Assembly (NCBI GenBank): GCA_029783825.1
Contig: JAREIK010002991.1
Coordinates: 427,001-491,000 of the forward strand
Origin: Sapria himalayana
Taxonomy: Eukaryota > Streptophyta > Magnoliopsida > Malpighiales > Rafflesiaceae
DNA length: 64,000 bases
Reading direction: 5' to 3'
In this document: in pieces, positions 1-11,983 of the stretch
How the letters are laid out: the number at the start of each line of letters is the position of its first letter
How positions within the stretch are numbered: the first letter of the stretch is position 1
Translations under genes and position numbers: made by a program
Notes under the pieces: model-generated
Seen by the model: only the letters and a program-made list of their open reading frames with translations
The model's database searches: none
What the model was told of the DNA's origin: nothing

Positions 1-2588
1 TAAAAACTTTAAAATTAAATCAATTTCAAGTTCATTAATTTCATTTAATATCGTAATGCGTTTGAAAAAAAAATACATAACGAAATTAATTACTAACATA
101 GATCTTACAATTATATTTTCGAAAGATCCTAAACTAGTTCAAATTATGCAAACCTATTTCTATCTCACTATCAATATACAGAGAAAACATTATAGTAGTA
201 TGAATGATCATTCCAGCTCTACTAAATCTAAGTATATTTAATAGAAGCGTCAAGTGGACAGAGTGGCGGGGGCACAGCATGAGACACTTTCCGAATGAGT
301 CATGCTTGGGCCAACACTGAATGGTCCAGAATCATGCCTGGACTTGGGTCGGATCGACACGAGGCACTGGTCGGGTCGACACGAGGCATGGCTTGTGCCT
401 TGCTAGGCTAAAGGCAGCTATGCCTAGTGCCGAGCCATGCACGACCCATTTGCCTCGGCTGTTGGCACAATTGACCTACACAGTAAACCTGACTCAAGAC
501 CGAGAAGTCAGGAACAAGTTTACCGAGAAGTCAGGATGTTGGCCGATACCAGATTTTTTAATTTAAAAAAATTAATTTTTTTTAAATCATCATGTGGCAG
601 GTTTTTTTAATGATACCCACCACATGGCTGGCCCATGCAAACGCCAACCACCAGGCACATCTAAGGCCACGACATTAGCAACCTTTTAAGCTGTCTCCTA
701 TCCTTGTCTGTCAGACACGAGCAAGACACTCAGCCGAGTGACTCGGCACTCGTGCTTAAGGCTCGAGCACAGGTGCATCGCAACTTGCACTTACCCACAA
801 CCCCAATGGTTAATTAGCTGAAAATTAAAAAAAAAAATTATTAATGCATAAATCCTAGCCATTAGATTTCATTCCAAAGGCTATGGAAAAAAGCTGAAGA
901 TTATTGGGTTTCTGCCCAATTTTAAAGTGAAAAAATTAAAAAAATAAAGAAAAATATAATTGTTTATTAAAAAAAATCTATAAATATAGATTATGAGTTT
1001 GAAATTTTTATTTCTCATTTTTTTTTCTCTAACTCCTTTGCTATGTGCTCTCTCTCTCTTATAAGTTTAAACTCAAAAGTGTTAAGCTTTAAAATTTAAA
1101 TATATTTTTTTAAAGCTTGATACAATTTTAAGTAATAATTTTTCTTAATGTTCAATTACATTTTGTTGCAGGGTGCAGGGCGAGGGTTGCGGGATGCAAC
1201 TTTTTCTCTCTCCTTTCCAGAACAAAATCCAAGTATTTTATTTTGTATTTTTTAAATATACTTATATATAATAATTTATTTATAACTTAAAAAAATAATT
1301 AATAATGAATATAATGATAATAATATTAATTTAGAATTTGTTGTTAGATAATAATGATTATCCTACTGAATCATATTTTCTCTTATAACCTCAATTAAAA
1401 CTCAAATATCTAAAAAATAAAAAACTAGAATATTTATAATTTGGACTCACTTTAACATAAAAAAAATAAATACTAAGGATATAAATGAAAAATTAATACT
1501 ATGTAAATATTATTAATATATATATATATATATATAAGTGTGTATGAGACTGACCACTTAAATTGATATGTCGATCAATACATCAAAAAATATAATACAT
1601 TAGATTTTCTGAGTATGCTAGGCAACCCAACTTAGTATGAGCGGTGGGATCTTTAAAACTGAATCTCATTCAGCTTTAAGTGAAGTGATTGAGGACAAAT
1701 GGGCACAACCCCAAATTATGAAAAATAAACTAGACATCATTTCTTATGAATATAGAAAATAAAAGATAAAAGTAAATATTTGATTGATTAGTTAGATTAC
1801 AATTAAAACTACATCACCTCAAAAATATGTACGAATATTCTTTTCAAATAGAAGTATTTGTGATTTTTCAATTAGATATATATTCTTTCTTTCAACAACT
1901 CCAATATGTTAGAGTGTCAGTGCAGAATGTCAAGTATATAATACATAATCCATATAGTAAATATTGAATTAGTCTAAAATATATTATAATTAAATAATTA
2001 TTTAATATTTTTTTTTTCAAATTAATTTTTATTATTTTATAAAAAATCTAAAAAATAAAAAAATACTTGAAATATATCTCAAAAAGATACATTCATGTGT
2101 ATCTCGAACCATCATCAAAAAAAAATAATTAGAGACTTAAATCTCCTTTTGGTCACGTATCTATTAGGTTCCCATATAGTTGAGTTTATCAACTTTTCAT
2201 ATATACTTTTGTCTTTTAATTATTTTTTTTGAGATATAATTAAGTATATATATTATATATATGAATTGATTAAGTATTTGATACATCAACTACATTGACT
2301 CCGTTAGGAATAGGTGGTTCATCAACTAAATTGATTAATCCTGAAATTCTAGTGTTTGGGGCATTGTTTTTTTAGAAATCCTCAAAAAATTAGTTGCCTA
2401 ATTTGGGTAGATTCCAAAATAGGAATTTTGAGTTACTTGGGGTGTAATTTTTTTGGCTGATTTCTTAGCTGGAGTATTTATTAATGGAGAAAGTTAAAAT
2501 TTTGATTATTACTATTTAAGAGACCAAAATTACTCATAGTAGCCTATAAGAGTCAAGACATGGTTCCTTGCTCACTGAATGTTAGATC

Positions 2589-2782
2589 CAAGGATTAAAA
2601 TATCGGTTTCTACGGATATATCGATACTTGGATTTTACGGATATATCGGATATATCGGTGTATATTTGTATATGAATACCAATCAAGGATAGATATATCG
2701 GTATTAATGAATATATCGATACTTAGAATTTATAGATATATCGGAGATATATCGGTGGATATATCGTAAATTTTTATCATTG
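2589..2782. mobile_element. TATATCG-rich MITE, copy 1
   Basis: A 194-bp element with ends CAAGGATTAAAATATCG and, reverse-complemented, CAATGATAAAAATTTACG, giving short imperfect inverted repeats. It is flanked by a perfect 8-bp duplication GTTAGATC (2581-2588 and 2783-2790). The interior repeats GATATATCG about eight times. It has no coding capacity. The 8-bp duplication suggests mobilisation by a hAT-type transposase. It is inserted in the decayed hAT element at 242-4930. Confidence 0.8.
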
Positions 2783-2879
2783 GTTAGATCATTTAAATTC
2801 AACGACCGAGTGATGAGTCGGGAGAGAAGTAATTGCAGCTAGATCATCTGAATACCATCATTGATATTCCAATTAAATT

Positions 2880-4615
2880 TTTAGATGTTATGGTTGTCAG
2901 TATTATGCATGCCTACTATTAACTTGCTTATTGTATGAACGACATAATTAAATATTATAAGTTAAAAAAATAAATATAATTAATGAATTTAGTTATTATA
3001 ATAGTATAGTGTCTATGATATCCGATACTTGATTAGTCGTGACAATGCATCTTTTGCATGCTTCACTAACTATTATATAAATTCTACATAAAAACTTAAT
3101 TAAAAAATTATTAAATTTTTTGAAATTCTCCAACCATATGATAATCTTGTCATATATGAGTACATGATAGAAATATTTAAAAATTATCAAATTCAAAATA
3201 AAAAATTTAGTATCATATTAAATAATACATCTAACAACATAATAGTTATTAATATATTTATTAAGATCATTATAGACATACCATTATATGAGATTTTTTA
3301 TGTTAAAAACATGTATTATATTATTAATCTGATTGTACAAGAAACGATAAAGGTTATTTTCCCTATATTAGAAAAAATATAAAACTTACTAAAATATCTT
3401 AAGATGCCTAACATACAACAAGAATTTGATAGTCACTGTTTATCTGCAAGTTTAAAGAAAAAAAAATTCTAAATTGATATGAGACACCATTGGAATTACA
3501 CTTACCTGATATTAAAATCATGTGTTGGATACGAATATATGATATCAAATTACGTCAATAATAAAAATGATAAACTTTGTATTGACGACAATGACTAAGA
3601 TATAAAAAAATTTTTTATGAAATTTCTAAAAATTTTTTAATGACACAACGAACATATGTTCATCTATGTGCACTCCCACCATTTGTATTACACTCAGGTG
3701 TATATACAACAGTAGTAACATATTTAGTATTAATTAGCAAGTTTAAAGATAACCCTATTTTTAATATCATGTCTTATAAGATGAAAATTAAATAAAATAT
3801 TGGTCAATCCACCATCCTATCTTTTTATTATCAAAATACTTGCATGAATCTTAAGGTTAAGATAAAAAGAATAAAAAAAATTAACATAGATATCAACGTA
3901 CATGAATCAAGAACACCAACCTGAAAAATTTATTCACAAAAAATTAACTGAGCTATTTACATACTACGACATTAGGTATGCTAGTAATTATAGTCAAGCT
4001 CCGAGCATGGACATAAATACCATATTTAAAAATAATGACTTCTTCATTCATTTAGCGAAAAAAAAAATGATAAGGTAGTCCATCGAATAAACACAAGCTA
4101 CCGCAATATTTAGATATTGATTACTGCTCAATCATAATACATAATAATAATAAAAACATTAATATTTTATTATAATAAAAATTATATGAGTCCGCCTATC
4201 TCGTGTAACATAAGATGACATGGGATCTATTGACTGCTCAGGTGTCGAGCATAACATCAAAATTTAATTTTTCTATTATATTCAATGATATTTAAGATAG
4301 AAAATTAAGACTATATCCAGATATCATTGAGATACTTGCATGCATAAAGAATTAAAAGGATTCAAGATTTGGAATTCAGAATAAAGCTTAGACGAGAGAG
4401 CATAAGTTGTTGATAAATGATGGCTCATAAGACTTGGAAGATGTTGAGACCAGCGCTAGTGATATCATCAAACACTTATACGATTATTATTTGTATAGAG
4501 ATATCAATTGGCATTGGGATTAATGATTATATATTTTTTTATTTGGATAATTTAGTTTTTTTATTATTTTTGTTTATATTATTGTTATTCTTATTTATTA
4601 TTTTTTTATTTTGAT
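2880..4615 (+). pseudogene. hAT transposase remnant
   Basis: Broken coding sequence of a BED-type hAT transposase, the enzyme that cuts and pastes hAT elements. The clearest open piece (3164-3382) contains FSIILNNTSNN and PLYEIFYVKN followed by INLIVQETIKV, the catalytic-core region that precedes the conserved Cys/His segment. A later piece near 4330-4500, with frameshifts and stops, matches the C-terminal dimerisation region (words such as RFGIQNKA and ASDIIKHLYDYY). At least several stop codons and frameshifts interrupt it, so it cannot make an active enzyme. It is collinear with the minus-strand remnant at 58975-60890. Confidence 0.7.
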
Positions 4616-5645
4616 TATGTCATGATGAATATTTTTTTCATTTCATATAAATGTCATATATAAGATACGATTGTATTTTTTCATATTTTTGCATTGTGAT
4701 TTATATACTTGAAATCAAATGGTACGACCTGACATAACCTGGCAAGACCTGCATGATTTTGCCCAAACTCATGCCAATCATGCCGTGTTGAGCCGGACAA
4801 AACACAAGTCATATCGTGCCAAGCAAGGCATGACTTCCTTATCAGGTCATACTCGGCACGACACGGTGGCCCAACTAGGCCACTTAAAAATGAGTCATGC
4901 CGATATGGCATGACCCATATAACACCTCTAATATTCATAGATACATAAATTATTTTCTAATAAATTACTAAAAAACTAGGAGCAACTTCACATATATTTT
5001 ATATTAGCAAAACAAATTATCACTCTCTCAACAAATAAAAGTACAAAACATTACATATATAATCACTCAATCTCCTAAACAAAGACAAGCATATCAATAT
5101 AAATATCACTTCATAATCCTCTAGCATAGATATGTTCTAGTTACATAGTGAGTGATCTCATCTTAATTAGTTAGTCTACATATCACTAGATGAGTAATAT
5201 TATTATATATATAGAATATCCCATTAAAATACATCGAAGCAAAAAAATCTCAAACTTTCATACATAATTAACAAAAAACTAAATATATTAGTAATACTTG
5301 AATTAATTATCTACTAGAAATAAACAAAAAAAAAATATGTAGCAAACATCAATCGCTCATATGAATCAATAACAAATTAATAATCTAACAAGTATCTCAC
5401 TTCAAATCAAACTTTTACCAAAATAGCTCGCAATGAATAGGTGTATGCCTTCAACTTTAATTGGGTCACTCCAAATGATTCCATAATGATTATCAGCATT
5501 TCAATTTTTATAAAAAAACTAAGCAACAAACACCACCCCAAACACCCCATTGTTGCACCGACTGCACAATTGGATCATGGTCCATGGACCACCGGATGAT
5601 GCATAGTTACTTGTGCAACATGGTTACACATACTATCACACACAT

Positions 5646-5750
5646 GGTTTGCACCCACTATGCTACATATCCATAGTTGCACCCACTATGCTACATATCC
5701 ATAGTTGCACCCTCTATGCTACGTATCCAATAGTTGCACCCACTACACCA
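5646..5750. repeat. 28-bp tandem repeat, about 4 copies
   Basis: Four consecutive units built on GTTGCACCCACTATGCTACA, with periods of 28, 28 and 29 bases and the last copies diverged. The wider stretch 5540-5950 is rich in GCACC and TGCAC words and codes for nothing I recognise. Confidence 0.75.
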
Positions 5751-5953
5751 TGATTGCACCACTGCTCCATGCACAATCACCTTGCAGAATCACCTTGAGG
5801 AATAACCTTGCACACCTGGTTGCACCAATAGTAACAACCACGTGGGTGCATAGTTACCTCACACCAACACCACATATTGGGCCACTGTGTATGTCATAGT
5901 GTGTCACCTTGCAGGTTACAATCACCACCACACATATCATAATGTATCATACA

Positions 5954-6158
5954 CAATAATTAAAATATCGGTTTTTACAGATATATCGGTACTTGAATTT
6001 TATAGATATATCAGATATATCGAAGATATATCAGTGTGTATTTGTATATGAGCACCAATCAAAGATAGATATATCAGTCTTAATAAATATATCGATACTT
6101 AGAATTTATGGATATATCGGAGATATATCGGTGGATATATCGAAAATTTTTATTATTG
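5954..6158. mobile_element. TATATCG-rich MITE, copy 2
   Basis: A 205-bp relative of the element at 2589, collinear over its whole length. The ends read CAATAATTAAAATATCG and, reverse-complemented, CAATAATAAAAATTTTCG. The flanks ATCATACA (5946-5953) and ATCATGCA (6159-6166) agree at 7 of 8 positions, a target duplication. No coding capacity. Confidence 0.8.
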
Positions 6159-6810
6159 ATCATGCATAGAGAGAGAGAGAGAGTATGAGAAATATAAATA
6201 TTTTTCTTTTATTATTAACCTAAAACCAAAACATGAGAAACTATATATAGTGTGATTTGAGCAACCCAATTATCATGTGCTCTCATACAAAAAAAAACAA
6301 AGCAACATATTAAATATAATATATGAGATAATAAATCTCAACAAGATATACATACATGATAGTGGGAACCTTAATCACAAAAAAAAAAAAAACATTCATT
6401 TGAACAAGATTTGTTCATATCGGTTCCACATTAGCATTTTAGAATACAAAACAAAAAAATAATAGTACAACAATCTTAACACTCAAAAAAATTGAAAGTA
6501 ATGTTTCAACTCAAACATGTTAGATATATGCCTTCCAACCTAAAGTGAATGTTATGATTAAGCTTTAGTTTTATGTATCATTATTAATTATGTTGTATTA
6601 AAGCTAATCACAAGTATTAGAATATAATTTGGTTGGTGATAATGATAATTAATCCTACTATGTTGAGTACATAGTTCATAAAAGCATGTATTTATGTAAT
6701 TATATACACAAAAATATATAAGCCTTCTTTTGCCTAGGATAGCATACCAAAGATATAATAATCAAGAATGCTTGAGGATAAATATGTAATTATACGTAAA
6801 AGGTACTCAC

Positions 6811-6991
6811 TTATGAGATAGGCCACTTCTAAAAATGAACTATGCTCAGCAAGCTCCTCAATTGGGTAACCTCTATATCTAAGAATACCCTCATCACCAT
6901 CAATGTAAGAAACTGATGACCTGGCAGGAGCCGTGTTCAAATAGCCAGGATCGTAAAGTTTGAGCCCTTTGTCATACTTCCCCGATGATAT
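6811..6991 (-). CDS. CSY: Peroxisomal citrate synthase, exon 2
   Basis: Second coding exon (60 codons plus one base) of the citrate synthase that starts at 12238. Read on the minus strand it begins after the acceptor ttgtag with [20 protein letters not shown], continues through [20 protein letters not shown] and ends ...EVAYLI plus one base before the donor gtgagt. These are hallmark segments near the N-terminus of type-II citrate synthases; the [15 protein letters not shown] block is nearly invariant. Entry phase 0 matches the exit of exon 1, and exit phase is 1. The next exon, which should carry a segment like MYGNLPS, was looked for on the minus strand down to position 1 and not seen. It probably lies beyond the left edge after an intron of at least 6.8 kb, or the gene is truncated. 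Confidence 0.9.
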
Positions 6992-8508
6992 CTACAATTT
7001 CAGAAAAGCAAATGCAATTCAAAATTAGTTGCGACAAAAGGGAAAATGTGCTACTGAAGATGAATTCGCTTGCATGTTCAAAAAAGGAAAGTCAGCCATA
7101 GAATATGAATATATAAAAACAAATTACAATTTTACATATAGAATATGAATCCATTTGCGTGTTCACAATAGGGAAATCAACTCTAAAATATGATTTGATT
7201 TGCATTTGCCCTCCTGGCAAAACCTAAAACAACTAGCAACACCCGAGGCAACAAATGCATTGTTTTAAACCAACTATATAATACATATCACATACATCAT
7301 GAAAAAAAAAGATTTAACCACTTCCTAAATCTACATTTGTACTCCATGAAAGCAATTGTCAGTATTTCTTCCAATTTATTGCACCAAAAACCTTATGAAA
7401 ATAGACATCAACAAATCCAAAGCCAACCATTCGATAGCAAGGTTCACATGCCTGAGAGTGACCTTAACCATTCTAGATCTCAAAAGACTCGTACAACCAA
7501 CTAAGTTCTTGTAATACATCACAACGATGAAGAAGTATAATGAGATAATAAATTATCACTCAATCTAATTTAACCATATCGACGGGAAAACGCAATAAAA
7601 GTCTCACACTAAGACAAATGAAAAATATAGCCATTTTACTAAACATTTATTTTATAAAAATTACATAAAGAGGCAATAAAATAAAAATATTTACAAAAAA
7701 AAAAAAACTCCCCAATTAATTCAAATTAAAAAAAATTACACCAAAACCAAAAATTATATAAAAAGACACTAAAGCATATATATTGTGTACATATTTTTCG
7801 AAAACATATATATCATGTATATGTTTAACAAGTAAACATATATATATATATATACACACACACATGTATATAGAATATACATTTATATATATAATTGTAT
7901 ACAATTTGTGTTTTCAAAAATAATATTTTCAAAAAAATTATTTTATTTTATTACTTTTTTAAGGTGGGTGTTGTATATAGTTTGTTTTAAAAAACTATTT
8001 TGTATAACCAAAATATTTTTTATTTCAATATTTTATTAGTGTAGAAAATAAAATATTGAAAGGTTGGAAATACAGCAATAATATAATAACGAGAGTTCGT
8101 TATTATGCTATTTTTGCGTTGTTGTAATTTTATTACTATTTTTTATAAAAATTGTTTTTATTTTTATTTTTGCACTGTTTTAATTTTTTACTTGTAGAAC
8201 TGTTCGTCTATATTTTCTTCTCTTTGCACAATTTTCTTCATGACTACTTCTGCTCACAAATTTATAAAACTTGTTTTGGTTATAATCTATAAATACATAA
8301 CCATTTTCTAATAAATATAGCTATTCATGCTGAACGACTAGTGAACCATGTTATTTTTCATGATTCTACTGTGATTTGATTTTGTTTCTCATGGTTTGCT
8401 AGATTGTGATTGCGGATATATATTATTTGATGTTTTTTTTTGTTTTATTCTTCTTCCAAATCTGTGAAATCATAAATGTGGAAGCAGGGTTACCTAATAG
8501 TAGATAAG

Positions 8509-8850
8509 GATATTTTCAAATTTCTCTTTTAGATGAAATCAAAATATTATTATTTTTAGATTAGGTACCTTTTTACTAAAATTGAATAGTTAAGAGACGT
8601 TTTCTAAATATTTTCATTTTAAGATATTTTCAAGTTTCTCTTTTAGATGAAATCAAAATATTAATATTTTTAGACTAGGTACCTTTTTACTAAAATTGAA
8701 TAGTTAAGAGACTTTTTCTAAATATTTTCATTTTAGGATATTTTCAAGTTTCTCTTTTAGATGAAATTATAATATTAATATTTCTAGATTAGGTACCTTT
8801 TTACTAAAATTGAATAGTTAAGAGACTTTTTCTAAATATTTTCATTTTAC
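8509..8850. repeat. 114-bp tandem triplication
   Basis: Three head-to-tail copies begin at 8509, 8623 and 8737, each starting GATATTTTCAA and ending with AAATATTTTCATTTTA. They differ by only a few substitutions, so the amplification is fairly recent. Each unit carries TAGGTACC near the middle. It lies in citrate synthase intron 1. Confidence 0.9.
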
Positions 8851-9639
8851 GGTTCCTTATATAATTTTTTATTTATTTATATGTTTCATAAAATTGATAG
8901 ACAAAATTATACATGAAATTAATTTACATTAAAAAAATTATATAATTTCATAAAATTTACCAAATTTCACTGATAAATCACAAAAAAAATTATTCAATAT
9001 TATCTAACATTATTTAGTATCTTCAAATGTGATTACTCAGATACTAAATTATAAAATTTAATAAAAACTCTAAAATTTAGTGTATTTGTGCGAAAATAAT
9101 ATTATGATAATTACCACCTAAAAAATCTTGTTGTTGTATAAATATATTGAAAGTCATACATTGATGCGATAGTACCTTCGTGCAAGGATAATATGACTCA
9201 AGTTCAAAACTTCTCAGACACAACTAGATGTCCATTGGGCAATATCAAATCGACAAGGCCAGAATTTGTTTAGTAGTACTAGACACAGAAAGATTCCTAC
9301 CTCCAAGTCATGTTGTACTAGCATGACTTCGAGGAAAGTAGGCATACAGGGCCCAATCGGTAGGCTAAAGACTTTAATGCCTGGCCCGACTCAAAACAAG
9401 CCCAGGCTAGCATGGCTTACTCGCCACAGACAACAGACTACAATAAACAAAAGTTAGTGGCTTGCAACCATGAACCAATAGCATGAATATTATCCTAGCT
9501 AGTGTAGCCTCTTATTTTTATAAAATAAAAATATTTTATTTTATTTTATAAAATAATATTTTATAATTATTTTATATTATATAAAAATATATTTTTTTAT
9601 TTTATAATATAAAAATATTTTATTTTATAAAAATCACGC

Positions 9640-9830
9640 CCACCCAGAATCTCGCCCTGCATCCCCACAGAATCATGTCAGCCCTACATCCACACAGAAT
9701 TGAGCCAGCCCTGCATCCACACAGAATTGAGCCAGCCCTGCATCCACACAGAATTGAGCCAGCCCTGCATCCACACAGAATCGTGCCAGCCCTGCATCCC
9801 CACAAAATCGTGTCAGCCCTGCATCCCCAT
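9640..9830. repeat. 27-bp GC-rich minisatellite
   Basis: About seven tandem copies of a 27-bp unit whose core reads CATCCACACAGAATTGAGCC. Because 27 is divisible by three, long open frames with a repeating nine-residue peptide arise on both strands. They are by-products of the repeat. It is adjacent to, and probably related to, the 28-bp array that follows. Confidence 0.9.
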
Positions 9831-9875
9831 GATTCACGCCCGCCCCTTGACTTTCCTCAAATTGTACTTGCCCCC

Positions 9876-10105
9876 TGCCTCCCCCCACAAATCGTGCCCA
9901 CCGCCTACCTCCCCACAGATCGTGCATGCCGCCTGCCTCCCCACATATCGTGCCCGCCATCTGCCTCCCCACATATCGTGCCCGCCATCTGCCTCCCCAC
10001 ATATCGTGCCCACCATCTGCCTCCCCACATATCGTGTCCACCATCTGCCTCCCCACATATCATGCCCACCATCTGCCTCCCCACAGATCATACCTACCCA
10101 CTGCC
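9876..10105. repeat. 28-bp GC-rich minisatellite
   Basis: About eight tandem copies of a 28-bp unit, core CTCCCCACATATCGTGCCCG. The unit resembles the 27-bp unit next door (shared CCCACA...ATCGTGCC spacing). With a 28-bp period every frame cycles through all three translations, so the long open frames here are not genes. It lies in citrate synthase intron 1. Confidence 0.9.
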
Positions 10106-10149
10106 CCCCGCCCTCACATAATCATGCACACCCCCACCACCTACAAAAT

Positions 10150-10345
10150 CAGTCATTCGGCATCATGGGTAACGTTGGCCACTCGACGTCATTTGACATC
10201 GGCCACTCTCAGCATGGATACGACATCAGACGCAACCATCCGATATGTCACGTAGTATATCGTACACGTATCCGTGTCATGTCCGTACCGTGTCCACGTG
10301 GACACAGCATTAGGGAGCCGTGTCCATGCTTCCTTGGGTATTATC
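10150..10345. repeat. Fragment related to the ACGTATCCGTGTC element
   Basis: GC-richer stretch with CACGTATCCGTGTC, CCGTGTCCACGTGGACAC and CCGTGTCCATGC. These words also make up the ends of the element at 53809-54479, so this looks like a relict end of the same family. Its boundaries are not clear. Confidence 0.4.
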
Positions 10346-11519
10346 ATATCCATATATGTCATCATCTACTTATAATTTTTTGACTTTATCTTAAAGATAC
10401 ATTCATAAATTCTACCAGACTTTTAAGCACACAATTTTTAGTTATACTGTAATCCTCTTATTTGAAACCATATTCACTATCAGTGAAAAAATTGACTCTA
10501 ATGTTATGAAATATACTAGAGATGTTAATTAATCCATTATCATTTTAGAAAACACGACAAATATAATTATGTATTATTTTTACTAACCCAGTATATCAAA
10601 AATTTTCATCACTTTAAGATAAAATAAAATAATTATCAGTATATAAGAATCTCATCAACTTGCTTTCATTCAACAAATCTTTTTATCATTTATCTCTCGC
10701 AAACTGAATCAAAAAATTATCTTCTAATAAGATATTAATCTCCAAACAAGTAGGCTTGCTAAGACTTCTATACTTATTTTATAATATTTAAATACATTAT
10801 TTAATTGTTCATAAATTATACTCTTTAATTCTTCCTGTTAATTCATACAAATATATATATATATATTTGATAGTATTTTTCATTTTTTTGTCCTTAATGC
10901 TAATGTTGATTGAGACAACTAAAAAATAACAAAAAAATAAAAGATCAATATTTTAAATAATTTCTTTCCATTTTAATAGTCATAATACGAAAATTTGAGT
11001 ATTTCTCTATATTTACTAAAAAATTATTAATATTATATATGTATTTAAGTACAATACAAATGATAAAAGTATATGCAAACAAACATATTCATTATATAAT
11101 ATAAGGTTTTAAGGAATTTCAAAAAAAAATCTTATGTTCAAGATAATTCATCAATTATTATAATCAAATTTATTAATTATTATTTTATTAATTTTACTAT
11201 TTAAATAATTGGATATTACATTTAAATAGCCACTTAAAATTTTTTTTTTAGGATTTCTAACTTACATAGAGCATAAAATTCTCTTATAATCAAGTAGAAT
11301 CTTAATATATTTTAGTACATTTTACATATATTTTCATAATAGAAAAATAATTTTTAAACTAATCTGAACTATTACATTTATTATATCATATATACACCTA
11401 ACATAAAAAAATGCACTTGAGAAACAATCTCTAATAATTCATACAAACATACTTATAACAAGATTATTACTTGACATATTATTAAAAATAATATTAAATA
11501 TTTTATTTTAAATCTCATA

Positions 11520-11555
<36 letters not shown>

Positions 11556-11956
11556 GACTATTATAAGAAAGAAAAATCTCATAAAATTTTAATATTTTTT
11601 TTATTTGGTTTTTATTTAAAATGAATAAAATAAGTTATAATGCATATGAATATATTATCATCATGACTAATTTAAATATCGAACATCACAAATATTACTC
11701 CACTTTATATTTTAAGATCGTTAACTATTATTTTATGAGAATTTTTATTACATCATTATTTTTAGTCATCCTATAGATCCTATGATAAGTGTGATTGATA
11801 TATGTGTGTATAATATGAAGTAATATAGAATATTCCAAAAACATGATCAAAATACTAGTACTAATAATAAACTTTAGTTCATTCGCATGTCATATCACAC
11901 CGGAAAAATTCTCACATCTGATAATTATCAAATGAAACCAAATAACAACTCAATGA
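10346..11956. other. AT-rich intron sequence, nothing recognised
   Basis: Very AT-rich sequence within citrate synthase intron 1, with scattered short (AT)n runs, notably 11523-11550. No open frame of note and no repeat boundary could be supported. Confidence 0.5.
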
Positions 11957-11983
11957 TTACGAAAGTAGCAGCGATCGTTGTAC

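Larger units (their letters stand above)
242..4930 (+). mobile_element. Decayed hAT transposon (large, transposase-bearing)
   Basis: The left end reads TAGAAGCGTCAA at 242 and the right end reads AACACCTCTA at 4921-4930, imperfect inverted copies of the TAGAGGTGTCAA end shared by the other hAT elements here. The flanks ATATTTAA (234-241) and ATATTCAT (4931-4938) agree at 6 of 8 positions, consistent with an old 8-bp duplication. About 550 bp at the left and 250 bp at the right are GC-rich, as in the element at 58348. Transposase remnants lie at about 2880-4615 in the plus orientation. The stretch at 1556-1690 resembles 56917-57000 of the deleted derivative at 55812. A MITE is inserted at 2589. 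About 1700-2580 does not match the relatives and may be a further insertion. Confidence 0.6.
1..6810 (-). other. Citrate synthase intron 2, 5' part (continues off the left edge)
   Basis: Everything from the donor after exon 2 to the left edge appears to be intron: no further citrate synthase exon is visible. It contains a decayed hAT element (242-4930), a 28-bp tandem repeat (5646-5750), a TATATCG-rich MITE (5954-6158) and a short (GA)n at about 6171-6184. The stretches 4939-5550 and 6185-6810 are AT-rich with nothing I can name. If the gene is intact this intron exceeds 6.8 kb. Confidence 0.55.
6992..11983 (-). other. Citrate synthase intron 1 (about 5 kb)
   Basis: Intron between the two citrate synthase exons, bounded on the minus strand by a gtacaa donor and a ttgtag acceptor. 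It is mostly AT-rich and holds a 114-bp triplication (8509-8850), a moderately GC-rich unassigned block (about 9180-9490), two GC-rich minisatellites (9640-9830, 9876-10105), a fragment resembling the end of the element at 53809 (10150-10345) and an (AT)n run at 11523-11550. I see no gene on either strand inside it. Confidence 0.75.

Noticed and set aside
1..6810. Search for a third citrate synthase exon on the minus strand
   Set aside because: No segment resembling the next conserved part of the enzyme was found; the next exon is probably outside the window.
9620..10383. Long overlapping open frames on both strands with repeating His/Pro/Cys-rich peptides
   Set aside because: They follow exactly the 27-bp and 28-bp minisatellite periods, run on both strands at once and lie in an intron; no domain or start context supports a gene.
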